Assembly (NCBI GenBank): GCA_965261585.1
Contig: CBDHDN010000027.1
Coordinates: 1-27,055, forward strand
DNA: 27,055 bases
Direction of reading: 5' to 3'
Source of the DNA: CBDHDN01 sp965261585
GTDB taxonomy: Bacteria > Pseudomonadota > Alphaproteobacteria > UBA6615
The notes below the pieces were generated by a model, which saw only the letters and a list, made by a program, of their open reading frames with translations, did not search any database and was not told where the DNA came from. The number at the start of each line of letters is the position of its first letter. Position 1 is the first letter of the stretch. This document shows positions 17,011 to 24,385 of this stretch, in pieces. The translations under genes were made by a program, and so were the position numbers.

Positions 17011-17463
17011 CTAGTCTTCGTGCACCGTGAAGTCGAAGGCGCCGGCCGACGTGAAGAAGAACTGGCACGGCGTGTCGGAAACGCAGGCGGTCGCGTGCAC
17101 GGACCCGGCCGGCACGTACCAGTAGGATCCCGGGCCCAGCCGCGGCGTCTCGTCGGCGTCTTCGAACGGGTTCGTCATCTCGCCGGCGACGACGATGCCG
17201 TGGTAGGCGAACGTGTGGACGTGGAACGGCGTAGTGAAGTTCGCCGGGAACTTGCCGAACGTGCCGTGGGCGCCGGTCCCCATGTTGCCGAACGCGGCAC
17301 CCATTTGAATCGCCTCGTTGATGTTCTGGAACTTGATCGCGGCGGCCGGCGTCGCCTTCTCCTCTCGGGGGTCGAACGACAGGTCCTGTGCGCCGGCGGC
17401 GGCGCCGGCCAGCCACATGGCGACGGCGGCGGGCAGGATAGTCAACGATCTGGTGCGTCTCAC
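17011..17463 (-). CDS. Secreted cupin-domain protein
   Basis: 150 residues. The GTG at 17463 is chosen because AAGGAGG (minus strand, 17471-17477) lies seven bases upstream; longer in-frame starts would add non-signal residues. Residues 1-25 are a signal peptide (LTILPAAVAMWLAGAAAGAQ). The mature part is a small cupin: FPANFTTPFHVHTFAYHGIV holds the first His-containing motif and LGPGSYWYVPAGSVHATACV the second. The overall pattern resembles DUF4437-type cupins; the substrate is unknown. The TAG stop is made of the IS630 target TA plus the element's first G, with no change to the protein. It is divergent from an AraC-type regulator across 191 bp, a layout that suggests regulation by it. Confidence 0.85.
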   Translation of the reverse strand: MRRTRSLTILPAAVAMWLAGAAAGAQDLSFDPREEKATPAAAIKFQNINEAIQMGAAFGNMGTGAHGTFGKFPANFTTPFHVHTFAYHGIVVAGEMTNPFEDADETPRLGPGSYWYVPAGSVHATACVSDTPCQFFFTSAGAFDFTVHED

Positions 17464-17654
17464 GATTGATCCTCCTTGTGTGGAAGCAAGCCGCCGGTAT
17501 TGAAGTGCCAAGGGCTGCCACGAACAATGCCCGCCGGTCCGTAATTTCTGCTCGATCGTCCAGAACCGCTTGGCCGCGTGGCATTTCGGTTCATGTGTTC
17601 GGGGTCGGGGGCTAGACTGGCGCCGACATCCCTCGACAAGGCCCGGCAGCGCCC

Positions 17655-18581
17655 ATGGACACGCTGAGCGACGTTCTCGACCTCGTTCGCCTCAGGGGCT
17701 GTGTCTATTTCGTCGCCGATTTCGCTGCACCGTGGGGCATGGACATGGACGCCGTCGCGCTGGCGCCGTTCCACCTCGTCGTGCGCGGCCAGTGCTGGAT
17801 GCGCGTCGACGGCGCCGCCCATCGGCTGGCCGCCGGCGATGTTGTCCTGTTTCCCCATGGCAACGGCCACTGCCTGGCCGACGACCCGGCGAGCGCCCGG
17901 ATCCCCGGCCGCGACGTGCTGGCCGCGCAGCAGCGGGACCAGCCGCTGTTTCAGGAGGGCTCCGAGAGCGTGCGGCTGCTGTGCGGCCATTTCGCGATCG
18001 ACCGCGGCGTCGGCCATCCGTTGCTGCGCGAGTTGCCGCCGGTCATCCATATCCGCGGCATGGACGAGCAGCAGCCCGGTCTGCTGGACGGCGTCATGAC
18101 CACGCTGGTGCGCGAGACGGCGTCGCGCCAGCCCGGCGCCGGCACCGTCGTCGCCCGCTTGGCCGAGGTGCTGTTCGTGCAGGTCCTGCGAGCTCACTTA
18201 CTCCAGCGCGGCGCGGCGCACGGTTTCCTGGCGGCGCTCAAGGACCCGCGACTGAGCGCAGCCATGCACTTCATCCACGCCAACGCGGCCAATCCCGACG
18301 CGGGCGGCGAGGGCGCGCTGACGCTGGCCAACATCGCCGGTGCCGCAGGCATGTCGCGGTCGGCCCTGGCGGCACACTTCAAGGCCGTCCTGGGCATGAC
18401 GCCGATGGGCTATCTCACGGCCTGGCGCATGCTGAAGGCGCGCGAGCTGCTGCGCTCGACCGGCGCGGCGCTGCCCGAGGTTGCCGAGCAAGTCGGGTAC
18501 ACCTCGCCGGCCGCCTTCCGCCGCGCCTTCGACCGCTCGCCCGGCGCCTTCCGCCGCGCCGCCGCCGGCGGCGGCGGCTGA
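17655..18581 (+). CDS. AraC-family transcriptional regulator
   Basis: 308 residues. The N-terminal half is a cupin-type sensor (MRVDGAAHRLAAGDVVLFPHGNGHCL, about residues 48-75), of the kind in which a cupin precedes the AraC domain. The C-terminal 100 residues hold two helix-turn-helix motifs: LTLANIAGAAGMSRSALAAH with FKAVLGMTPMGYLTAWRMLK, then LPEVAEQVGYTSPAAFRRAF and the conserved FDRSPGAFRR end. It is likely a ligand-responsive activator. The target is probably the divergent cupin gene, and possibly itself, through the 191-bp shared region; no operator could be identified by eye. Confidence 0.93.
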   Translation: MDTLSDVLDLVRLRGCVYFVADFAAPWGMDMDAVALAPFHLVVRGQCWMRVDGAAHRLAAGDVVLFPHGNGHCLADDPASARIPGRDVLAAQQRDQPLFQEGSESVRLLCGHFAIDRGVGHPLLRELPPVIHIRGMDEQQPGLLDGVMTTLVRETASRQPGAGTVVARLAEVLFVQVLRAHLLQRGAAHGFLAALKDPRLSAAMHFIHANAANPDAGGEGALTLANIAGAAGMSRSALAAHFKAVLGMTPMGYLTAWRMLKARELLRSTGAALPEVAEQVGYTSPAAFRRAFDRSPGAFRRAAAGGGG

Positions 18582-18636
18582 TGCAGCCGGTGGCTGACGC
18601 GGCCGGCTTGGCGGCGAGCGCGGCCGCCCGGTCCGA

Positions 18637-18666
18637 TTGACCCGGGCCAGCGCCCGGGCCTATCTT
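18637..18666 (+). promoter_or_regulatory. Candidate sigma-70 promoter of tRNA-Lys
   Basis: TTGACC (18637-18642) and TATCTT (18661-18666) are separated by 18 bases, and the tRNA begins 15 bases after the -10 box. A GC palindrome CCCGGGC-CAGC-GCCCGGG (18641-18658) overlaps the -35 end and fills the spacer. It could hinder or tune the promoter, or end the araC-type transcript. Confidence 0.55.
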
Positions 18667-18680
18667 CGCGCCGCGCCGGC

Positions 18681-18755
18681 GGGCCCGTAGTTCAGTGGTA
18701 GAACACGTGACTTTTAATCACGGTGTCGCAGGTTCGATCCCTGCCGGGCCTACCA
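18681..18755 (+). tRNA. tRNA-Lys (anticodon TTT)
   Basis: The cloverleaf folds fully by eye. Acceptor arm GGGCCCG pairs with CGGGCCT (first pair G-U). The D arm is GTTC-AGTGGTA-GAAC. The anticodon stem CGTGA/TCACG closes the loop CTTTTAA with TTT at 18713-18715. The variable loop is GTGTC. The T arm GCAGG-TTCGATC-CCTGC contains the standard TTCGA. Discriminator A is followed by an encoded CCA at 18753-18755. The mature length is 75 with CCA. Confidence 0.95.
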
Positions 18756-18844
18756 ACGTTTTCTAGATAGCTGGACGTCGAGCTCTTTCCGCTGGCCTCG
18801 TGCTGCGACCTCGTCGAGAAGCGTGCCCGCTGGAAGACCCACGA

Positions 18845-20167
18845 CTACCGCTTCTCCGCCCGCACCTCGCCGCCGATGAAGGCGGGTGCGGCCGGTGTGT
18901 GGTGCGCCGGGTCAAGCTTGGCGGCGTTCAGGGTGGCGTCGGTCAAATCGGCGTGGAACAGGTCGGCGCCGGTCAGGTCGGCCTTCGTCAGGTTGGCCGC
19001 GCGCAGGTTGGCGTCGACCAAATCCGTGCGGATCAACACGGCGCCGGTCAGGTTCGCCGGCCACTCGTATTTCGCGGTCCGGCTGTCGCGGTTGCGGATG
19101 CCGGCCGGGCCCAGTACGGCACCGCGCAGGCTGGCGTCGGTCAGATCGGCCTCTCTCAGATTGGCGCCGGACAGGTCGGCCTCTTCCAGGTTGGCGTCGA
19201 CCAGATTGACGCCGGACAGGTTGGCCAGGACCAGCAGGCAGCGCCTCAAATCGGCCCCCGTGAGGCGGGCGTCGGTGAAGTTGGCCGCGCTCAGATCCAT
19301 GCCCGACAGGTCGGCATTGCTGAGGTCGGTGCTCGACAAGTCGGCGCAGGTGCCGCTGGCGCCGTCGCTGGCGATCCACGCCACGTGGTCGCGTAGGATC
19401 GCCTGGATCGACGTCTTGAGGTCCTCGATCTTCGACAACAGCCGGGCCCCGTCGATGATCGCCTTGGACAAATCGACGCCGACCAGCGACGCGCCGGTCA
19501 AATCCGCGTTCGACAGGTTCGTGCCGGTGATGTCCACGTAGTCGAGCACGGCATGGCGCAGGCTGGCGCCGGCCAAATCGGCGCCGGCCAGATTGGCGCC
19601 CGTAAAGTCGACCTCGCGCAGGTTGGATCGGGACAGGTTGGCGCGATGCAGATCGGCCTCGCGCAGGATGGCGCCGGTCAGGTCGCTCTGGGCGATCGCC
19701 GTCCCGCCCAGCCGGGCGCCGGACAAGTTGGCGCCGACCAGCACCGCCTTGTCGGTATCGACGCTCGTCTCGTCGACCTTCATGACGGAGCACGCCGTCT
19801 TTTTGTTCAGCACCATCAAGGTGCCGTCGCGCAGGTCGACATGGGCGAGGTAGGCGTGCGACAGGTTGGCGCCGCACAGCGCCGCGCCGCACAGCGCCGC
19901 GCCGCGCAGGTCCGCGTCGGCCAGATTGGCGTGCTGCAGGTCGGCATGCTGCAACTTGGAGGCGAACAGGTCGGCCTCGCTCAGGTCGGCCTCGACAAGC
20001 CCGCACCGGCTCAGATTGGCGCCGGTCAGCGTGGCGCGGCGCAGCAACAGGCCGCGGATCTTGATGCCGGACAGGTTCTGCAGCGCCAGGTTGGCGCGCC
20101 TGCCGCCACGGCCCTCCAACCAGGCCTTGTGGCGCTTGAGTATTTCGACAAGCTCTGTCGGCGTCAT
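18845..20167 (-). CDS. Pentapeptide-repeat protein with internally duplicated module
   Basis: 440 residues from ATG 20167, preceded by a GGGAGG site; an in-frame start at 20188 would add seven residues. Most of the protein is A(D/N)LXX repeats, which form a right-handed quadrilateral beta helix. The leader ELVEILKRHKAWLEGRGGRR is echoed in mid-protein (about residue 252) by IQAILRDHVAWIASDGASG, each followed by its own repeat tract, so the gene looks like a tandem duplication of one module. Two non-repeat insertions (KKTACSVMKVDETSVDTD and GPAGIRNRDSRTAKYEWP) probably form loops. It is much longer than Qnr/MfpA gyrase-protecting proteins, and no function can be assigned. No signal peptide, so probably cytoplasmic. 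Confidence 0.9.
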   Translation of the reverse strand: MTPTELVEILKRHKAWLEGRGGRRANLALQNLSGIKIRGLLLRRATLTGANLSRCGLVEADLSEADLFASKLQHADLQHANLADADLRGAALCGAALCGANLSHAYLAHVDLRDGTLMVLNKKTACSVMKVDETSVDTDKAVLVGANLSGARLGGTAIAQSDLTGAILREADLHRANLSRSNLREVDFTGANLAGADLAGASLRHAVLDYVDITGTNLSNADLTGASLVGVDLSKAIIDGARLLSKIEDLKTSIQAILRDHVAWIASDGASGTCADLSSTDLSNADLSGMDLSAANFTDARLTGADLRRCLLVLANLSGVNLVDANLEEADLSGANLREADLTDASLRGAVLGPAGIRNRDSRTAKYEWPANLTGAVLIRTDLVDANLRAANLTKADLTGADLFHADLTDATLNAAKLDPAHHTPAAPAFIGGEVRAEKR

Positions 20168-20225
20168 GCGCAGGGCCTCCCAACCCACTGCGCTGCCATT
20201 GTCGTTAATCTGCGTGAAATATCGG

Positions 20226-20453
20226 TTAAAATGAGCGTTCAGCGGCTCGGCCGGCTGTGGCGGGCCAGCGCAGGCCGCCGCGGCGGCGGGGCCGGCAGAC
20301 GCGATCCACGAGCGCGTCCAGCACGCCGTCCCAGCCGTTGCTCCGGCAGAACGAAAAGGCGCCGTCGCAGCCGAATCCGGCGACCAGCGCGGCCGCCATC
20401 TGATCCTGGTAGCGGCGGTTGCCGCGCGCGATATCGATCGGTTCCGGCGTCAT
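20226..20453 (-). CDS. Small hypothetical protein
   Basis: 75 residues from ATG 20453, with a strong AGGAGG six bases upstream on the minus strand. The N-terminal 50 residues look protein-like and soluble: RGNRRYQDQMAAALVAGFGC, then FCRSNGWDGVLDALVDRV. The C-terminal tail is Arg/Ala-rich and may be loosely conserved. I recognise no domain. It lies 58 bases upstream of the pentapeptide-repeat gene on the same strand, so the two could be co-transcribed. Confidence 0.6.
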   Translation of the reverse strand: MTPEPIDIARGNRRYQDQMAAALVAGFGCDGAFSFCRSNGWDGVLDALVDRVCRPRRRGGLRWPATAGRAAERSF

Positions 20454-20686
20454 GGCGTCCTCCTGTCCACGGATCTGGGGCCGCACTGACGCCGGGCCGA
20501 GTGACCGGGGTCACTGTTCACGAGGATTTTAGCGTGGCCGACCGGCCGGTGACGCCGAACCGCAAGCCCGGCGCCTTCCAGCCGAAGCGGCGGCCGGGCC
20601 GCAAGTAGCCCGCCGGTCGACAGGCCCGCGGGCGCTCTGTGGGGCACGGGTCGAGCGCGTGGGTCCGGCGGCCCGAGCGGGCCGGG

Positions 20687-21433
20687 CTAATCGGCGTCTT
20701 CGCCGGGTCTGGCGGTGCCGGCATGGCGTGCCGACAGCTTCTGGGCGCCGAATGCCGCCACCAGCACGACCACCAAGGCCAGGCCCAGCAGCGTCAGGGC
20801 GCGCGGGTTCGGGTTGGTGACGACGTCGTCGAGGCGGCTGCCGAAGAACGTCAGTGCGATGATCGCCGGCGTCATGCCGAGCGCCGTGCCGACCAGGAAA
20901 TCGCGGAAGCGCATGGGGCTGCTGCCGCACACCAGGTTCACCAAGGTGAACGGGAACAGCGGGATATTGCGCACGACGGCGACGGCGACGATGCCCTGAC
21001 GGGCCAGGCGCTGTGCCGCGGCCTGCACCGGACCCGCCTCGAAGCGCCGCAGCGCGGCCGTGCCGATCGTCCGGCCGGCAACGAACAGCGCCGAGGCACT
21101 GATCAGCACGCCGATCGCGCTGACCGCCACCGCGGTCGCCGGTGTGAACAGCAATCCGCTGACGCCGATCAGGATCGTCACCGGAAACGACACGAGGCCA
21201 AGCAACGCGAAGGTCAGCACCATCAGCGCCGGCCCCGCCGGATTGGTGCGCCAGCCGATCAGCCATGCAAGCGTCGTGTCCACCGAAAACGGCGTCGTCG
21301 TCCAGAAAATCGCCAGGGCGACGAGCAGCACACCGAGCACGGCCAGCACCAGCCAGCGTCGGCGCCGCCGGCCGCCACCGTGCGTCCCGGCCCCGCCGGG
21401 CGGTCGCTCCAGGCTTGTGTCGTTGCCGTTCAT
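20687..21433 (-). CDS. VTT-domain (DedA/TVP38/TMEM64-type) inner-membrane protein
   Basis: 248 residues from ATG 21433 (MNGNDTSLERPPGG); the frame runs 27 codons further but that stretch has no protein character. A cytoplasmic Arg-rich segment precedes the first helix (WLVLAVLGVLLVALAIFW). The VTT core follows: FALLGLVSFPVTILIGVSG, then RNIPLFPFTLVNLVCG and FRDFLVGTALGMTPAIIALT, the TVP38-type signature with its re-entrant proline loops. A final helix (LTLLGLALVVVLVAAFG) is near the C terminus. Proteins of this class move or flip membrane lipids; the substrate here is unknown. Confidence 0.9.
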   Translation of the reverse strand: MNGNDTSLERPPGGAGTHGGGRRRRRWLVLAVLGVLLVALAIFWTTTPFSVDTTLAWLIGWRTNPAGPALMVLTFALLGLVSFPVTILIGVSGLLFTPATAVAVSAIGVLISASALFVAGRTIGTAALRRFEAGPVQAAAQRLARQGIVAVAVVRNIPLFPFTLVNLVCGSSPMRFRDFLVGTALGMTPAIIALTFFGSRLDDVVTNPNPRALTLLGLALVVVLVAAFGAQKLSARHAGTARPGEDAD

Positions 21434-21639
21434 GGGTCCGTTATTGTTACATGGCGCGCCGGTTCCGTCGCGCCAAGTTGGCACCGCCGGTGCAGCCGAG
21501 CACACGAACCTCAACAGGTCGTGAACCCCGCCATTTCGTGAGGCGGCTGATCACAGTGACCCGACCATGCCAAAACGCGGCCACAATGGCAGCCGGCAGA
21601 TAATGCGTCCGCCTCATTCCACAAGGACCCGGACGGGTG
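21434..21639. other. Non-coding stretch upstream of the barrel pseudogene
   Basis: I see no gene here. The barrel frame at 21640 onward lacks a start and signal-peptide core, and this stretch contains no hydrophobic coding segment in any plus frame that would supply them. It probably replaced the original 5' end of the barrel gene. I could not identify the source of the inserted DNA. Confidence 0.4.
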
Positions 21640-22721
21640 CCACTTGCACCCGGCCCGGGCCGCCGAGCTGACACCCGCCTTGGGTGTCTCCACGACCTTC
21701 TCCGACAACGGCGATTTGGAGCCGGACAGCACCAAGGATGCCTCGCTGATTGCGACGGTCAGCCCGGGGTTCAACTTCGTTGAGGCCGGGGCTCGGGCCA
21801 ACGCCACCCTCAACGTGACCGTCAACGTACGCCATGAAGAGAGCGACGACAGTCAGACATCGGTGGACGCTCTCGTCGGCGGTACCGGTCAAATCGAGGC
21901 CGTCGAAGACCGGATTTTCATCGACGGCAACGCGACGGTCAGCGAGCAGGTCCTGGACATTCGCAGTGCCGGGTCCGGCGCCGCCGGTAACGTGAACAAC
22001 CAGGATACGGTTCAAACCTATCAGATCAGCCCGTTCTTGATGAACCGGATCGGCCGCTATGCCGATGTCGAGACCCGCCTGACCGGCACGCAGGTGCTGA
22101 TCGGCTCCGATCAGGCCTCGGACAGTACCCAGGCCAGGTTTGATGTCGACGTCAACAGCGGCGAGGAATTCAACAAGCTGCGGTGGTCCCTCGGCGGCAC
22201 GGTGTCGGAAAGCTTCCGTCCGGATGCCCGGGACATCTCGCGTTGGGACGCCGAGCTTGGCCTGACATACGCCATCAATCGAATCGTCGCGGTGACCGGC
22301 AGCGGTGGCTACGAGGACTTCGACGACGGCAACGACGCAAGCAGCTTCCAGGCTCCACGTGGGATGTCGGCATCATTCTGACGCCGAGCCCGAACCTTGA
22401 GGCGCGCGCGAGTTATGGCCAACGCAACGACGAAGACAGAATCGATGCGCAGCTCGACTATGACGTGACCTCGCGCACGCGCATCACCGGCACGATAACG
22501 GAGACGTTGACGACATCGCAGGCTGGGTTGGGCAATGACTTGTCGTTTATCGGTGTCGACGCGACGACCGGCGCCTTGATCGACACGCGGACGGGCCTGC
22601 CGTTCAACCCGAATACAAGCCCGTTCACGGTTCAGGACGCGACGACGCGAACCACTACCTGAGGTGGCCTCGCCTATTCGGACAGCCTGGCGGCTGAGTT
22701 AAGGTGTATTCCGGTTGTTTC

Positions 22722-23657
22722 TCAAGCCGCCAGAATCCCTTTCATGCGATCTTCCTGCTGCTGCTGTTGCGCCTGTGGGGATGTGGGCAAGGCGCGGAGC
22801 GGCTTGTCCATCATATCCACAGGCGGCTCGCCGCGATATGCCTCGGCCGGGGTCCGCCCGTCCAGCGCCAAGTGCGGCCTCTCAAGGTTGTAAAAGCGGA
22901 CCCAATCACGGATCAGGCGCCGGGCGGAGAAGCCGTCGGCGATCTCGTGGAGATAGATCGCCTCGTATTTGAGCGAGCGCCACAGCCGCTCGATGAAGAT
23001 ATTGTCCATGCACCGGCCCCTGCCATCCATCGAGATCCGGATGCCGGCCGCCTGCAGGCGCCCGGTGAAGGCGAAGCTGGTGAACTGGCTGCCCTGGTCG
23101 GTGTTGAATATCTCCGGCGCGCCATGCCGGGCCAGGACCTCTTCGAGAGCGTCTGTGCAGAAGCTCGCGTCCAGCGTGTTCGACAGCCGCCAGGCCAGGA
23201 CGTACCGGCTCGCCCAGTCCATGATCGCCACCAGGTAAAGGAAGCCGCGCTGCACCGGGATATAGGTGATATCGGCGCACCAGACATGGTTCGCCCGCTC
23301 GATCGCCAGGCCCCGCAGCAGATATGGGTAGACCCGGTGCTCGGGGTGCGGATCGCTGGTACGCGGCGCCCGATAGATCGCCTGAAGCCCCATCAGGCTC
23401 ATCAGCCGCCCGGCCCGGCGGCGCCCGATACGCACGCCCTCGCGGCGCACGTGAAGTGCCATCCGACGGGCGCCGTAAAACGGATACTTCAGGAAGAGCT
23501 CGTCGATCCGCCGCATCAGTGCGAGCGTCTCGGCGCTCTCCCCCGTCGGCTCGTAGTAGAGCGAGGAACGTCCGACCGACAGCAGGCGGCATTGCCGGCT
23601 CAGGCTCAACGCCGGGTGGTCGCGCACAACCATCGCGCGCCGCTCCGCCCGGCTCAT
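22722..23657 (-). CDS. IS3-family transposase OrfB
   Basis: 311 residues, the catalytic DDE integrase-like half. It starts with the HTH_21-type region (PALSLSRQCRLLSVGRSSLY, then PFYGARRMALHVRREG). Catalytic residues: Asp in HVWCADITYIPVQ, Asp in IFNTDQGSQFTS and Glu in NIFIERLWRSLKYE, with the typical YNLERPHLALDGRTPAEAY end. The start ATG overlaps the orfA stop as ATGA, so it can be made by translational coupling. A -1 frameshift at T TTT TTA (23675-23681) would give a 405-residue OrfAB fusion. The Gln run near the C terminus (PQAQQQQQED) is unusual but harmless. Confidence 0.96.
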   Translation of the reverse strand: MSRAERRAMVVRDHPALSLSRQCRLLSVGRSSLYYEPTGESAETLALMRRIDELFLKYPFYGARRMALHVRREGVRIGRRRAGRLMSLMGLQAIYRAPRTSDPHPEHRVYPYLLRGLAIERANHVWCADITYIPVQRGFLYLVAIMDWASRYVLAWRLSNTLDASFCTDALEEVLARHGAPEIFNTDQGSQFTSFAFTGRLQAAGIRISMDGRGRCMDNIFIERLWRSLKYEAIYLHEIADGFSARRLIRDWVRFYNLERPHLALDGRTPAEAYRGEPPVDMMDKPLRALPTSPQAQQQQQEDRMKGILAA

Positions 23658-23938
23658 CGACCGGACCCGCGCGATAAAAAATACCGCTCCACGATCAACT
23701 CCCCGATCTTGGCGTGAAGATCGCGGACCTCGCTCTCATGGTCCCGGACCCGCCGCTCGGCGCCCTTCGAGAACACCTCGACCAGACCCTCGATCGCCTG
23801 GCGCTTCCAGGCGCCCACCTGATTCGGATGGACCTGGTGCTGCGAGGCGATCTCCTGCAGCGTCCGCTCGCCCCGAAGCGCCTCCAGCGCCACCTTCGTC
23901 TTCAGCTCCCCTGAAAATCTCCGTCGCTTGCTGCTCAT
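23654..23938 (-). CDS. IS3-family transposase OrfA
   Basis: 94 residues, the DNA-binding half. It has the HTH_Tnp_1 pattern: RRRFSGELKTKVALEALRGE, then TLQEIASQHQVHPNQVGAWK, followed by a heptad-like helix (VRDHESEVRDLHAKIGELIV) that resembles the leucine-zipper region of IS3 OrfA proteins. It ends ERYFLSRGSGR with a TGA that overlaps the orfB ATG. It contains the slippery TTTTTTA used to make the fusion. Confidence 0.93.
   Translation of the reverse strand: MSSKRRRFSGELKTKVALEALRGERTLQEIASQHQVHPNQVGAWKRQAIEGLVEVFSKGAERRVRDHESEVRDLHAKIGELIVERYFLSRGSGR
23675..23681 (-). other. Slippery TTTTTTA for -1 frameshifting (IS3)
   Basis: On the minus strand the zero frame reads TAT TTT TTA TCG. This is a canonical X XXY YYZ heptamer. 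Slipping back one base gives ATC GCG CGG and leads into OrfB (IARVRSMSRAERR). The fused length of 406 codons needs exactly one re-read base. Confidence 0.7.
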
Positions 23939-24385
23939 CTGTATTCCTCCGTCAGACAGTGGAATACACCTTAACGACCTGTCCGAATTTCCGGGCCCAC
24001 CTCAACCTACGCCGCCGCCGTGAGCGGCAACCGAGGGCGCAACACGTTCACGGTGCAGCTGTCGTTTCAGGAACAGAAGACGGAAGCCGCGGGCCAGGAG
24101 CAGGACGTGGCCCAAATCAATGGCTCTTTCGGCCGTCGGCTCAAGCCCAGACTGACCCTGAACCTCGTTGGCAGCTTCCAATACTCCGATCTCGACGATA
24201 CGAACCCGCGCGAGGACTACAACTCCTCGGCGACCGGCACCTTGAGCTATACGCTGTTCGAAAACGTCTCGGCCTCGGTCAGCTACAGTTACACCCGCCG
24301 CGACAGCGACGATTCCACGGCCGAGTTTGAGGAAAACGCAGGGACGATCTCACTGCGCGCGACCTTCTAGAGGATCGCGGCTGGG

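Larger units (their letters stand above)
15960..17013 (-). mobile_element. IS630-family insertion sequence, complete
   Basis: 1054 bp including the TA duplications at 15960-15961 and 17012-17013. The terminal repeats align over 26 bases with 20 matches: TAGAGCACATCCGGTTTAGA on the left and TAGAGCGGGTCCGGCATAGA on the right (reverse complement). The transposase is encoded on the minus strand in two overlapping frames joined by a run of seven A. The empty site reads gcTAgt, a CTAG, which was the native TAG stop of the cupin gene; the element's first G rebuilds the stop. It looks complete and may be active. Confidence 0.93.
22660..24004 (-). mobile_element. IS3-family insertion sequence, complete
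   Basis: 1345 bp, flanked by the 3-bp duplication ACC (22657-22659 and 24005-24007). The terminal repeats start with TG and match at 21 of 26 positions: TGAGGTGGCCTCGCCTATTC on the left and TGAGGTGGGCCCGGAAATTC on the right, both continuing GGACAG. A second inverted pair, TTAAGGTGTATTCC, lies just inside (22699-22712 and, inverted, 23961-23974). It carries orfA and orfB on the minus strand, with no visible lesion. The boundaries are confirmed by exact restoration of the barrel gene frame. Confidence 0.93.
21640..24370 (+). pseudogene. Outer-membrane beta-barrel protein (PEP-CTERM-associated type), decayed
   Basis: The host parts are about 21640-22659 and 24005-24370. Removing the IS3 and one ACC joins DATTRTTT to YAAAVSGNRGRNTFTVQ in frame. 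A further lesion at 22355-22356, one missing C, separates NDASSFQAP from TWDVGIILTPSPNLEARASY. Corrected, it gives about 459 codons from TTG 21644. The frame opens at PARAAELTPALGVSTTFSDN, which looks like the end of a signal peptide whose start and core are missing. Alternating polar/hydrophobic strands with Asp/Asn-rich turns (LNLVGSFQYSDLDDTNPRED, SASVSYSYTRRDSDDSTAEF) and a C-terminal Phe (TISLRATF) mark an outer-membrane barrel. It resembles the PEP-CTERM-associated barrel family TIGR03016, from memory. Confidence 0.8.

Noticed and set aside
15960..17013. IS630 as the parent of the 107-bp MITEs
   Set aside because: Both use TA and start TAG, but the terminal sequences differ after the first bases (TAGAGC against TAGTGC), so direct parentage is not supported.
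18845..20167. Qnr-type quinolone resistance protein
   Set aside because: The protein is about twice the usual Qnr/MfpA length, has non-repeat insertions and an ILxxHxxW leader not typical of that group.
20534..20608. 24-codon basic peptide frame (GTG start, ending KPGAFQPKRRPGRK)
   Set aside because: It has a weak GAGG site and a plausible tail, but is too short to support without conservation.
21447..21674. Minus frame before the barrel pseudogene containing HGRVTVISRLTKWRGS
   Set aside because: I could not match it to a family and it overlaps the barrel 5' region; it may be a piece of a mobile element but this is unsupported.
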